Source: Hyperoplus lanceolatus
Lineage: Eukaryota > Chordata > Actinopteri > Uranoscopiformes > Ammodytidae
NCBI GenBank assembly: GCA_026929865.2
Contig: CM049403.1
Coordinates: 901,001 to 965,000, forward strand
Length of the DNA stretch: 64,000 nucleotides
Reading direction: 5' to 3'
Both the position numbers and the translations under genes were made by a program. The notes under the pieces were generated by a model. That model saw only the letters and a program-made list of their open reading frames with translations, did no database searches and was not told the DNA's origin. Below are positions 48,180 to 61,330 of this stretch, piece by piece. Each line of letters begins with the position of its first letter. Positions within the stretch are counted from its first letter, which is position 1.

Positions 48180-49195
48180 GTTTATACTGAAACACGAAAC
48201 GGTGCATCCGCGAAAGTATTTTCGCAGATGCACTATATCATTTACATGAAAACAACAAACGCAGGCATGAAACCGCAAAGTTTTGAGATCAACTCCCAGG
48301 GAGGAAACTTTGGAAAACACAACGGTTTTGGTTTCTTGTAAACTGCGAAACCATTTTCCCTGGTAACGCTGACGTCACGGCTCCACTTCACACATGCAAA
48401 GTCTATAATATTTGCTGTCAAAATATCCACAAGCGAGTTATAAAGTTAGAAGACAACATAACATGCAACGTGTCTCCGCGGCACCATCACTGTGATCAGC
48501 GGAGAGTGTCGTGCAGGGCTCAAATATAACACTCGCCAATTTAGTCTAGAGATTAGTAAATTATTGAGACCACCCGACACTTTTTCAGGGGAAAGATTTG
48601 TGCTCTGCCGGTTTTTCTAGCAAAATAAACTTGTGTCACCACCTGTAATGCCAGGGACACGGCTCTCTCTACCTTAAAAAACACTATCTATAGATCAGCG
48701 TGCAGCGGTTAAGTTACTGTTCAAACAAACAGAGCATTAAGCATTAACAGTAAAAGCATGTCACTGGCTTCACATTAATAGAATTTCACTGGACAAACGT
48801 GAGTTGACTTTTATTTTGAAGTAAGCCGAACAGGAAGGTAGTTGCTCACAAAGCCCCTTCACTATCAGCATATCTTTCATCTGTTTTCACAAGTTCAATG
48901 CGGTGAAATAAGAGGACAGAAAGCTTGTCATTTACAATACTTGTAACCCTAAGCTTACACCACCCGCTTTATGAATGTTAGTGGCATTGATTGTCTGTTA
49001 CAGTAAGGTTTTATGCATCACAATTGTACCGGAAGAGCTATCTACTAGGCTAAGTGTCACCGCGATTTCGGCCCGTTTTCTCTGAAAACTTGTGTACGAG
49101 TGAAGTTCTCAAATCAATTGCGTCTGAACGGGTTAACTTTTGAAACTAAAAACGGGAAAACTGTCACATTTTCACTGTGTAAAGGGCCCCCTAGT
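48180..49195. mobile_element. DNA-transposon-like repeat region
   Basis: 49060-49190 matches 53295-53420 (AAAAACGGGAAAACTGTCAC, then TTTTCAC...GGGCC). 48790-48830 matches the inverse of 45000-45040. Termini are not resolved. Confidence 0.5.
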
Positions 49196-50189
49196 TGTTT
49201 CTCAGCCATCAACAGCTCAATATCATCTCATCAGTTTATGATGATGCACTGTCTAGATAAATACTACTAAATAACTACAACTGGTAAATAAAATAGTGTA
49301 TCTTATGTTTGTTAATTATATTGTGAAATAATTAGTTTAACATTTTGGAGAAATACATTTCACAAACTGTAACATGTTGCATGTTGTTTTCTTAATCCTT
49401 GAGCCTTTACTTTTCATATGCGTTCTGTGGCCTGCTGAAAGCGTTGTTGAAGGGCTTCCTGAGGTCCTTCATCACAGTGACGTTGGCAGCTTTAGAAGCA
49501 TTGTGTCTGGACGTGAGGCCAGCCATACTGTAGACTGGCTGTAGTCAGATTGGCTTCACTGTAGAGCTGGGCAGATGGATACACTGTTGTTTGTCTGACC
49601 CCAATGACCTTTCATCTAACACTGTGACCAGATCCAAATGTTGCATTAAGGTCACAATGAAACAAACGGTAGAGCATCGCAACGTACTGTGCTTTATTTC
49701 AGGTGAAAGGGATCTCTCTTTTCTGACGACTGAGATCGAAACACACACATCTGACCCAGTGCTACGCTAGCTTATTAGCTAATGGTAAGAGCAGATGTAT
49801 ATCATGGACTACAGTGATAAAGTGTTCAACAGGGACGAGCCACACTTTAATAGAACAACTCACTTTTTGTCTTTTAAGTAGCATAAGCGCCCAAGATGTT
49901 TAGCTGCATATTTAAGCCCCTGTGGACTAGTAAACGTTGAAGAACGTTTTTAAATATATAGCGGACATAGATCAACAGAAGCAGGGCCTATTCATTTGAA
50001 TGTAAATGTTCATTAACGTATGGATCAATAACTTTACTGAACAAGTTTCCTCAGTGAGAATGTATTGCTCAAACTCTGAGCAAAAACTGGTCGGAGCAGG
50101 TTAGCCTCTGTGACCACGGTGATCTAGCCAGGCAAAAACTCTGGCTTTAGACTCAACAGACCTCATGGAGAGAACAGGTTGGTCTTGTC
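49196..50189. other. Unassigned intron 1 sequence
   Basis: No feature recognised. Confidence 0.4.
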
Positions 50190-50846
50190 TGTAATAAGGT
50201 AACTAAATCCCTTGGGATCCTTAGAAAAATAAGAGTTTTTGTTCATAAGTCATGTTTATTAACATTATACTACAGTCTGATCTATCCATATTTAACATAC
50301 TGTAATATTGTTTGGGCGAGTACATTTTCATCATACCTAAATAAAATTATGCTACTGCAGAAAAGGTTTGCTAGATTAGCGACCTTCTCAAAACCTCTGG
50401 TACCAAGTGCACCACTTTTCTATAAATTAAAGTTATTGTCTATTTATGATATAAATATTCTCCAAATATGCACTTTTGTTTTTAAGGTGAGATATAAGTT
50501 GACTGATTTACCTTGTACTTTTGGATGTTATTTTTCTTCAAACTCAAAATTTCATAATCAATGTACCAGACAAGCTGAAAATCTCCATCTGCCTCTTTAT
50601 AAATCTTCCCGCAGTCAATCTTGCATTAAATACCGTGGCGTCATACTATGGAATGAAAATATACACTTACTTGATTCTTCTATAACATTGACCATATTCA
50701 GAGACTGCAGAATTCCATGCAATCAAAAGCAATTAGTTTAAAAACAGGAATTTGATTTATATATTTATCATGATTGTCCGCTTGCTTGGTTTAAACACAA
50801 TAATTTGTATTACTACATTTTGATTTGTTCTAACTGATTTAAACTG

Positions 50847-50923
<77 letters not shown>

Positions 50924-51210
50924 TGTCTTGGGTTTTGTTCTTAATTTCTTTGATTGTTTTGCATTGGTTTTTTTTTGGTTTTTTTCTCATTTATACATGT
51001 TTTTTTTTTGTTTTTTTTATGTGTGTGTGCGCTTGTGTGCTGATCTGCTAATATTAATATGTAAATGTATTTTGGGTGTGGCTCTATATAAGCCTGTACA
51101 GGTTTCTGCCACACCACACATGTATTTTTTCATTTTTTTTACTATATGTTTTTTTAAATCTATTTTGTATGTGGAATAAAATAAACAAACAAACAATAAA
51201 CAAACAAACC
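50190..51210 (+). pseudogene. LINE reverse-transcriptase C-terminus and 3' UTR
   Basis: An open frame from about 50200 to 50741 reads KSLGILRKIRVF, LIYPYLTYCNIVWAST, LLQKRFARLATF, LLSIYDINILQICTFVFKVR and CIKYRGVILWN. This is the usual C-terminus of a jockey/CR1-superclade fish LINE and is unusually intact. A 3' UTR with a (TA)n array (50851-50919) ends in AATAAA(CAAA)n at 51210. 5'-truncated. Confidence 0.85.
50851..50919. repeat. (TA)n microsatellite in the LINE 3' UTR
   Basis: About 34 pure TA units. Confidence 0.95.
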
Positions 51211-52373
51211 TCGCTCAGCTGGCTTCGTAGTATACCACTCTGGTCTACTCTCTGTCAACAACAGCTTCCGCACATCTGTCAAACATATGTTGAGTTCTTA
51301 AAGCCTTTGAAGCCAACATATTGTAGCCATTACCCAGACATGTCCATGTTTGATCCAAGCCCTTCCTTTGCATGCCCCCCTCTCACACATGGGGAAGATG
51401 CTCTTGTGTGGAACACAAAGTACTCTGCAGTCATTTATCTTGACTCCATTCACACCCAGTCAGTTGTGTCTGTCATGCTAATCCTCCTAGCCCCATTACC
51501 AAGAGATGACTGAAGTCCTCTAATGCTGCCAGGGCTCAATGTTACTCCACACAGACTGCCATGATAGGTGCTCCTTAAACAGGTTAAAGGATTATTACAG
51601 TTCATTATTATGTCATATGATTTTTTAATTTGTTTAAAGTAGCACCTCTGGATGAAAGCAATTGTTTCTTACCACATCATTGCCCAAGGCTGACAGCATG
51701 TGCATTTGTTTAGGAAGGGAGTGAATATGTAGATTAAGAGAGACCACAGATGGGTCATGATGAGATACTGTATACTGTATATATGTGACTATGTCAGATT
51801 AAAGGGATAGTTCAGTATTTTTTGAAGTGGGGTTGTATGTATTCATAGTTAGTCTGTTACCTTATGGAGATAGTGATCAGCACTGTCATTTTAAAGAGTT
51901 TAGGGGAGATGACACTGTAGAAGAAGTCTGTAGAAGAAATGTTTTACAGAGAAGAAAACATTTTCCCTCTACATAATGCTAACCTAACGAAAAGGCAGAT
52001 GTGTGACAGTCTCACTGCCTATAGTGTCTGCCTCCATGAATCCAACATTACATGTAACATGATTTATGTGTGTAGGTACAGTGGAACAGGCATCCCCTGC
52101 ACACTCATATTGAAGGACATATTGTCCTTCTCTCGTCTGTCTCTGGTTGCCAGAGCAACATTCAGCATCATGTCTCCATACAGTCTGACCCTTGTCCCTG
52201 TGAAGGTCCCTCATGAGCTCCTGGAACACAGCAGCAGGCTGTGTCATACACTGACTGGGTTCAAGGAGCTCTACATGGAACAAGAATATGACTGTCTGTG
52301 TGAGCTGCAGGTCAGCCCACTAATCATCCTGACAGCATGTCTCAGTGGGACAAGAGGAGCCATCCATAAAGCG

Positions 52374-52460
<87 letters not shown>

Positions 52461-53044
52461 TGCATGTGTGTTTACTGGTTTGGGTTTTGTTGTTGTTTGT
52501 TTGGTTTGCTTTTTTCCTTTGTTTGGTTTGCATTGAGAAATATGTTCTAAATAGGTTGAAGTTCTAAGTTGAGTGTAAGGGGGAAGTCATTTTTGACCTT
52601 GCAAAAAGCAGGTCAATTCTTTTCTCCACTAGTTCCAGTACCTCTACTAGATGGAAGTAACTGGGCACAAATTCGTTTTTCATCCCTAAAGCTAAACTAA
52701 CTCAACCTTAATATTCAGTGATATCAATTTTGTATCAATCTGAAAATTATTTAAAAGGTTTTGGAAAGATAGATGAAAAAAAATATTCTGCTGAATATTC
52801 TGAGTTGTAAATATACTATGATAATGTTGTTATGGAGAGCAATGATGAACTATATCTTTTAGTATTTAGTTATGAGGATTTGAGTCAGAGACCTGGATCA
52901 AATCCTACTCTGTAAATATTTTTTTCCAGATATACTGTAAGCAAAATCATCTGTAGACATAACCAGCAATCTAGAGGGAACTTGCACATTAGCATTGTTG
53001 CAGAATCCTAGTAGCTTATGTGCTGACTCCTCTCTTTGTATTTC
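51211..53044. other. Unassigned intron 1 sequence with (TG)41
   Basis: TG array at 52375-52456. A TTAA-type element end at 51799 (TTAAAGGGATAGTTCAGTAT). The 203-codon frame at 51939-52550 runs into the TG array and shows no domain, so it is not called. Confidence 0.5.
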
Positions 53045-53425
53045 TCTTTTCACACAGTAGCCCCTTTTCTACAGCCAGTGAAAGCCGGGAATATGCCGGA
53101 ATTTCGGCCCTCCGCCCCGACGTACTGTTATCGGAACGGGGGAATAAAGGTGCGAGAGATTGTTCCGGGAATTGTACTACTTCGGGGGGTAGTAAGATTG
53201 CCGACAATCTTACTACCCCCCGAGGTAGTAAGATTGTCGCAGTTGGCGGTACTACCTTGTACCGCCAACTGCTGGCCTGGCATGCTTACTACAGCGATTT
53301 CGTCCCGTTTCCTCTGAAAACATGTGTTCGACTGAAGATTTCAGATAAATTGTGTCTGAACAGGTTTTTTTTAAACCAAAAACGGGAAAACTGTCACGTT
53401 TTCACCGTGAGAACAGGGCCTTATT
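53045..53425. mobile_element. DNA-transposon-like repeat with a palindrome cluster
   Basis: The right part is shared with 49060-49190. Two hairpins: arms 53183-53200/53205-53222 and 53239-53251/53260-53272. The TAGTAAGATTG unit occurs in both strands plus a third copy at about 53225. TIR not defined. Confidence 0.6.
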
Positions 53426-54131
53426 GTCTCAGCCTTTCTAAAACCCTTGCTATGGCTTCATCAGTATTACTTTAAGACATTTTCAAATTTCAGGTATTGC
53501 TGTCAACTATAAACTTAGTAAACAGAAACAGAAAATCTACTGTTCTCATTTAAAACCTCCACACATCCACACCTATACACAAACGTCCCCTCTTTATCAT
53601 TGCCACGGGACAACGTGATAAGGTGACTGAGTGAAATGGTGACATCACAGCAGCACCAGGAGGTGTAATTTACCATAAGGCCTGCCTTCCCCTCATGCAT
53701 AATACATGAACACACACACAAACACACACAATCACATAAACACACACACACACACACACACACACTTGTGCATAATGGGAGCCTAACAAATACATGGGAA
53801 AGTAATAAATGGACTTATATATCAAATCGCTTTACATAGTTTGTCTCATTCCCCCATTCACATAAAGCTGTTCCTATAGTAAGATGTAACAGCTATGAAG
53901 ACGATGCAACTCCAATGTTGACAGGCACATGATTCCAATCAGATGGAACTTTAAATACAAAGCTTTCTAGCTATACAATGGAGGCTGCAGGGACACAACA
54001 AAGAATTGTGAAGTGTTTCTTCTTACAGTGAGCGGAAGAGAATAGTACTATCCACTGCTCTACAGTAAATAGTTAATTGAATTGAATACATTTAACTGTA
54101 AAGGACAACCAATATTAATGTTGTCTTGATG
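53426..54131. other. Unassigned intron 1 sequence
   Basis: CA runs at 53712-53765. Nothing else recognised. Confidence 0.45.
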
Positions 54132-54134
54132 TAA

Positions 54135-54966
54135 AGGCCAGTACAGTCCGACCACCCGAAAATGGAGTCTGCCGTTTCAGGCAGCTCCAGTCTGCCCGTT
54201 GCGGCCAAAAAAGTGTCAAGAACACACAGAGCCGACTACTGACTTTCCGTACGCTCTGTGCTTGTGCGGGACGTAATGTCTCCATAACAGCAGGCGGCGC
54301 TGATCTGTATTGTGACCCAAAAAAATACGGAAGCCGGAAATGATGGGACAGCTGTCTATGATGATGACGATAGTAGCCACAGCTGCCCTGGGGCAGACTG
54401 ACGGAAGCGTGGCTGCCATTCAGCACCTACGGCCCCTCCGATCACCACCTCAAACATACAGCAGTCATACACATTCACACCAGGCAAGGTGGGTGAAGTG
54501 TCTTGCCCAAGGACACAACAACCATGACACAGGTGGCAGAGCGGGGATCGAACTGCCCATCTACTACACATGTCTAGTTTATGTCTAGTCCATAAACATA
54601 GATATAAATATGTATAATATCTCTGGACCATAAAGAGCACCATTTTTAGCAGAGACTGTCAAGCAGTCAAGAAGGGTTGATGCATGTGAGTACTCGCTGA
54701 ACCAAACAAACAAACACATTACAACAATGGCTAGCGATGCAATACTGTTGTTAGCCGTTTGTGCTACCCGCCTCACTTCCGGGCTTCACTGATTCGCTAG
54801 CCCTCCACCAATCAAATTGCTCCAACTGAAAGACTGCCCGTCGCCGATCAAAAGAAGCCCGACGACATCTACAACGACCGACGTCACGGCACACACCAAA
54901 CAGATGTGTGTCCCCGCCCCCTCCAGACTCTCCGACGGCGATTATCGGGCCGGTGTGTCCTGGCCT
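54135..54966. mobile_element. Harbinger-like family 4
   Basis: Tips AGGCCAGTACAGTCCGACC and, inverted, AGGCCAGGACACACCGGCCC. Flanks TAA and TAG. It holds a SINE-like insertion at 54403-54560. Confidence 0.7.
54403..54560 (-). repeat. Old SINE-like insertion
   Basis: GTGTCTTGCCCAAGGACACA then GCAGAGCGGGGATCGAACTG resembles the central and B-box parts of a widespread fish SINE. Confidence 0.55.
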
Positions 54967-55510
54967 TAGGAGAAGCCAATTGAGAGAGAGAAAGAACATT
55001 ATATTACTAATCTGGAGAATGTGTATTGAGAGGGAGTAGAGTTGGCGGTTATCTACATAAATAACGTTTGCATAATTGAACGTTGGTAAAATAAGTTGTG
55101 GCAATCATTTCTTTCAAACAGAAAGGGAGAAACACTTTCTGGATCTGTGAGTCCCAATAGAAACATTCAGTTTCTTAACAACTTGAGCAATAGGCGTTTA
55201 AATGAAAGTTCTAACCCTAACCCTATACTCACATGTACAGGTGCATCTCATATTATTAGAATATCAAGGAAAGGCTTGTTTCTTTTCTGTAATGTATGTC
55301 AAAAAGTGAAAGTTCCACATATTATACATCCATTACATATAAAGTGAAATTTTTCAGGCATTTTTTTTGTTTAATTTTGTAAATTACGGTTCATGCTGGG
55401 CTTACACTAGAGGACTTTTAAAAGACTTTGAAAAGACTGAAGACTGACACCCTCTCACATCTAAAGACAATTAACTCACACCTGAAGACAATTAGTCATT
55501 AGTTCTCTGA

Positions 55511-56544
55511 CGGCCCACTCACACTAGGGCCGTTTGCCTGTTCCGTGCTGCAGGAAGATTCAGCACGATTCCCCCCCCCCCTCTCCCCACTCCCCCCACT
55601 GGCCCGTGCTCACACTGCTCGTGGCTTGGGCACGTTTGCACCTTGCCTACGTCACCATGGGCGTTTAGGATTTGGAGCGTAGTCTTGTAGGCTATACGAC
55701 TGTTTGTGAATATTTTCATCCGGCCAAAGTTGCATCATATATTCCACTTCCACATTAGAACAACGAGAATCCTTAAGCTATTGTTTTTTTAAAATGTAGC
55801 CTTGACGTAATAGGTCGCGGTGGACAGTCTCATATTTGTGTAGCACGCTGTTTATTATTAATATAACGGCCCGTCATCAGACCATACGTACCGGATGGTT
55901 TTATACACACACACACATCGCTCCATCAAATCCAAGTCAGAACTTTTTGTATGGGCAAAGATCGTTTTTTTAATTGTCTTTATAAAGTTTCTTGTTAAAC
56001 CTTAGTGTAGGCTACTGTTTCCTTATCACCAGGCCGCGGTGTGTTGTTTTGTGTTCGTCTCCACCGCCATGCGTGAAGGCAGTTATGACAGCTGACGGGA
56101 GGAAAAAGAAAAAAATCATCTGACGAACGTGAGTAAACACGAAAAGCTTTTTGCTGTGCTTTCTGCGCTCACCTATTTAGCTCTCTCCCTCTTTTATTAG
56201 CCCACACCTAGGCCTACACGCACGTTAATTCTCACACATTTTATGTAGCTACAAGTCCAAGTGGTGGGCAATTCTGGTGCCGACTAGTAAGGCAGCGGAC
56301 GTTAACGGACTATGCATCCTTAATAAATTCACGTCGGGAACGCCGCCTGTGCGCTTGCTTGTGCGCGTGTCATCTCATTAGCATCTGTACTTTGGCCACG
56401 GCACACCTGGGAGAGGTGTGCCGTGGCCAAGGGGCTGTTCCGTGCTGGAATACAAGTTGGCGTGGTCACACTAGCCAAACGTTCTAGACTTTAGTATGCT
56501 AATGAGCTTTGGCACGGGGTCGCAGCCCTAGTGTGAGTGGCCCC
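55511..56544. mobile_element. Harbinger-like family 3b, complete copy nested in Tc1
   Basis: TGA at 55508-55510 and 56545-56547. Tips CGGCCCACTCACACTAGGGC and, inverted, GGGGCCACTCACACTAGGGC. A 17-bp perfect hairpin at 56392-56430. Non-coding. Confidence 0.85.
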
Positions 56545-56560
56545 TGAGTTTTCAGTCACA

Positions 56561-57181
56561 AGCTGTGTCTCATTTAAGGGGCTGCATCCTTCTAAGGACG
56601 CGGTCTACACGGTCTATGAAGGCCATAGCCCGTGAAGGCCGAACCGAAGGCCGAACGAGCGTTGTTAAATTAGACAGTCTCTGCAGGTCTCCGTATACGA
56701 GCATTCCGGTTTGCGTAACAAGCCGTTACCTTGCGTGACGACTCGCCGCTCCTGTGCTGCCTAGAAACCCTGATTGCTGCCAACGGAAACAGCCTTGTCA
56801 ACGGAGGAAAAAAGAAAAAGAAGTTGCCTACCAGACGAAAAGAAAAAAAAGTACAAGAAGAAAGAAGGACAAGAAAAACAAAAGAAAAGACAAGAAAAAA
56901 AGAAAGGAAGATAAAAGTTAAGAAGATGGAGCAACACGTTGCTGTTTTGTTATTCTTTATTTTATTTTATGCCATCTCTGAAAAAAACGCAATGAATCTT
57001 GGGATATGTTGGGCCGCGAAGGATACATCTGTTTGACCCTTCAAAACCGTGAAACGAAGGCTGCATTTCTCGGCCGCATATGAAGGAGCCTTTGAAATGG
57101 GACCAGCCTTGACGCGCCGTGACGCAATCGGTCTTCAAATGCAGCTTTCGCAGGCTGCGGCCCCTTAAATGAGACACAGCT
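56561..57181. mobile_element. 621-bp MITE nested in Tc1, ACA target duplication
   Basis: Tips AGCTGTGTCTCATTTAAGG and its inverse. ACA at 56558-56560 and 57182-57184. A purine-rich AAG/AAA block at 56800-56930 makes a spurious Lys-rich frame. Confidence 0.85.
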
Positions 57182-57189
57182 ACAGAATG

Positions 57190-57460
57190 AGATTTTGAAA
57201 AGTCAGGGGGTCTCATATTGGATGAGCTGGTGTCTTTGGATGGTGTTGAAGGCGGAGCTGAAGTCCACGAAGAGGATCCTGGCGAGAATGCCTGAGGAGT
57301 GTAGGTGCTGGAGGAGAAGATGCAGCAGTCCTCTGTGCCCCTTTTCCCCTGTATGCCAACTGAAGGGGGTCCAGTTGGGGTTTGACAAAAGGAAGGATGG
57401 TCTGACTGCAGTGCATGTATACAGGATCGCATATCGGAGTTCTGGTTCTGCCCTTACTTG
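57190..57460 (-). pseudogene. LINE reverse-transcriptase fragment (catalytic motif A)
   Basis: Minus strand contains PQLDPLQLAYRGKG and, in another frame, ILFVDFSSAFNTIQ, the palm motif with the first catalytic Asp. A frameshift separates them. Possibly the same family as 12412-13462. Confidence 0.8.
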
Positions 57461-57789
57461 GAGAATCCCTGCCGCGCATTACACAAGGAAGTCGAAGGAG
57501 ACAACATAATAAATAGTAGTGTTGTTGCCGGAAAGGAACCCGACCTGACTCTATAACCACTTGTTGAAAGAGCTACAGCACCACCTAGCATAGCAAAGTC
57601 AGCTATGCTCCAGCCAATTATCAAATCTTTGAAAGGCCATGTATACTCAGACAAGTGACGCGGCCCATTTGAGTGGCATGTTCGGTATATGTCCTAATGC
57701 AATCTAGTTGTCCCATGTAATCGCACTGACTGATCCAAATTAAATGTTGCATTTCATTTGTAAATCAAGGTCCCAGAGTCTGGAGTGGA
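57461..57789. other. Unassigned interior of the Tc1-like element
   Basis: No motif recognised. It may be degraded transposase N-terminal sequence. Confidence 0.35.
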
Positions 57790-58223
57790 GTTGCTTGAAG
57801 TCCAGTGTCAAGTTTCAACAGTCAGTGGTGGTTTGGGGTGCCATGTCATCTGCTGGTGTTGGTCCACTGTGTTATCAAGTCTAAAGTCACCGCAGTGGTT
57901 TACTAGGGATAGAGTTTTATCCAGTTTAAAGTCATCGCAGCCGTCTACCAGGAGATTTTAGAGCATTTCATGCTTCTGTCTGCTGACAAGCTTTATGGAA
58001 TAAAGATGTTGAATTACTTTTCCAGCTAGACTTGGCACCTACCCACAGTGCCAAAACTACTAGTAATTGGTTGGCTGACCATGGAATTACTGTACTTGAT
58101 TGGCCAGATAACTGTCCTGACCTGAACTCCATAGATAATCTATGGAGTATTGCCAAGAGGCAGATGAGACACACCAGACCCATTGACGAGCTGAAGGCTG
58201 TTATCAAAGCAACCTGGGCTTCA
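57790..58223 (+). pseudogene. Tc1-like transposase, catalytic half, degraded
   Basis: VSTVSGGLGCHVICWCW-type frames near 57815 correspond to FQQSVVVWGAMSSAG. 58032-58223 keeps APTHSAKTTSNWLADHG and DWPDNCPDLNSIDNLW, the final DDE/D block, with Asp where Glu is usual (IEN to IDN). It also contains an internal duplication of a SKVT/VKVIAAV-like segment near 57875-57945. The frame is cut at WAS by the Harbinger-like insertion. Confidence 0.85.
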
Positions 58224-58226
58224 TAA

Positions 58227-59047
58227 AGCTGGGAACACACTGCATTGGCCCCCTGCGGCGGTTGGCCGCATGAACGCAAGTTGCTCGCCGCTTGATCATA
58301 TTGGGCCATATATTCCTGACGCCGTTTCTGAGATCAGACCCGTCACACTTACGGAGCAACAACAACAACAACATGGTCCAGCTGTGCCAAAAAATACAGA
58401 TGTAGGTACACTGTGTAACCATCGGCAGTCATGTCACAAATAGCATTATAACAGCATGAAGACGCACCCCGATCGCAAATACACACACATTAACAGCAAT
58501 TCAGCAACATACTAAACACAATAACAACAGCATTGTGTGCTCAGGGGCAAAAATAAAGGCAGACATCAGCCTACCTGAAAGTGAAAGTGTGCCGGCTGAC
58601 GGAGGACAACACCGGTGCTTCGCTGTACTATATTGGAATTCCACACGGACACTGCCGTCAAGTTTGGGTTCATATTATCCTCCGGAACAGCACACAGCTG
58701 GGTGAGTTTCACTATGCTAACCGGCGCTACCTTGGCTAAAGTAGGCTTCAACCAAACAGCTAAACAGATGCAAAATACACATATTTGCAGAATGTATTGG
58801 AAGCACAATGTCCTCACTCCACACGCCCACCTCGTCTTGCAGACCACCGGGCAATCTCAAAACAGATTGGCTATCGCGGCGTGGCGATGCCAAAAAGATA
58901 AATATTTTCATCTTCTGCGTTCGCCACATATGTTCACCGCGCCGCAAATGGTGGCGCCTTCGATTCACGCGCTTCGATGAGGCGGATGCGCGGCCACGCG
59001 CTAGTACATTGACTTGTATGTAATCTCGCAGCACGGCCAGTGCAGCA
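58227..59047 (-). mobile_element. Harbinger-like family 1, inserted in the transposase frame
   Basis: TAA at 58224-58226 and 59048-59050. Left tip AGCTGGGAACACACTGCATT; right tip shortened to ...GGCCAGTGCAGCA. Inverted relative to 16759-17587. Only the host transposase sequence on both sides proves its exact limits. Confidence 0.9.
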
Positions 59048-59120
59048 TAACACCTCAGCATTGCCACAGACTGATTGTCACCTTGCTATGCCCCATTAAT
59101 GCAATAATTCATGCAAAATA
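59048..59120 (+). pseudogene. Tc1-like transposase C-terminal end
   Basis: Reads TPQHCHRLIVTLLCPINAII then HAK, the expected continuation of WAS(I)TPQHCHRL beyond the insertion, with a one-base frameshift at the junction. Confidence 0.85.
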
Positions 59121-59395
59121 ATATTTAATTAATACGTATTGAGTTGATGAATGAAAATACTTTTAGAATGTTCGATCTTTATCCTTTTTTTAGCTAGCCT
59201 TATGGAATATTCTATTATTTTGAGCTCTTTGAGCTGTAGTTGTAATCTGCTAAATTAAACAAAAAAAATGCCTGAAATATATCACTTTATGTCTAATGAA
59301 TCGAAAATATATGGAACTTTCACTTTTTTTTATTAAATTACATAAATAAATGTGCTTTTCCATGATATATTCTAATAATATGAGATGCACCTGTA

Positions 59396-60896
<1,501 letters not shown>

Positions 60897-60975
60897 CGAC
60901 ATCAGTAATGACACACTGCACCCTCTGTAGCAGCTCCTGCTCCGACATCTCTTCTTCTCTCAGCCAGCACAGCAT
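60897..60975 (-). CDS. mcf2l2: mcf2l2 coding exon 1 (start codon to donor)
   Basis: Read on the minus strand, ATG at 60975-60973 opens MLCWLREEEMSEQELLQRV and continues to ...VITDV, then one base of the next codon, followed by a canonical donor GTGAGT at 60896-60891 (phase 1). This first ATG was chosen over the internal Met10 because MCF2L2 proteins begin with a similar short ML..L.EE stretch. Met10 remains possible. Splicing to exon 2 completes an Asp codon and gives VITDVDEIMQQE, matching the family N-terminus. The 5' untranslated sequence begins upstream (higher coordinates), in a GA-rich tract on the transcribed strand. No acceptor was seen nearby, so this is probably the first exon or its coding end. 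Very sure that it is an exon, less sure of paralogue identity. Confidence 0.85.
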
Positions 60976-61140
60976 CTCAGGGGGTGGGTCACACCCACTC
61001 TCTCTCTATCTACTCTCACTCTCTCTCCCTCTCGTTCTACTCCCCTCTCTCTCCACCACCCCCTCTCTCTCTCTCTCTCTCTCCCTACTCCCCCTCTATA
61101 TATATATATATCTACTCCCCCCCCTCTCTCTGTCTCTCTC
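60976..61140. repeat. CT-rich low-complexity tract just upstream of exon 1
   Basis: TCTC repeats with a TATATA run (61097-61110) on the plus strand, so GA-rich in the mcf2l2 leader or proximal promoter. Confidence 0.8.
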
Positions 61141-61330
61141 TAAATTCAATTCAAAAAAGCTTTATTGGCATTACTATTGTGGTACACAGTGGTGCCAAAG
61201 CATTACAGATATTACAAATAATAACCAAAGAGAACAACGTGAACAACATGTACATAATAAAACATTAAATAAATCAAATATGAAATAATAGACTTGAATT
61301 ATTACAGGGAACACATTTAAGTTAACAGAA
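61141..61330 (-). repeat. LINE 3' tail
   Basis: AATTCAATTCAAAAAAGCTT then TATTGGCATTACTATTGTGG is, inverted, the 3' terminus of a common fish LINE. Confidence 0.65.

Larger units (their letters stand above)
55238..59393 (+). mobile_element. Tc1-like transposon, expanded to 4.2 kb by insertions
   Basis: Tips CAGGTGCATCTCATATTATT and its inverse sit next to TA on both sides (55236-55237, 59394-59395). TIR-proximal similarity extends about 150 bp (shared AAAAGTGAAAGTTCCA and TTTCAGGCATTTTTTTTGTT). Transposase remains lie at 57790-58223 and 59048-59120. Inside are at least four foreign segments: 55511-56544, 56561-57181, 57190-57460 and 58227-59047. Confidence 0.85.

Noticed and set aside
51939..52550. 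203-codon open frame, the longest in the window
   Set aside because: The last third is the translated TG array. No domain, splice signal or start context was found.
55210..55226. Telomere-like CTAACCCTAACCCTA
   Set aside because: Only about two and a half units; also one at 10603. Too short to be an interstitial telomere array.
56731..57036. Lys/Arg-rich frame resembling a basic protein
   Set aside because: A purine-rich block inside an ACA-flanked MITE.
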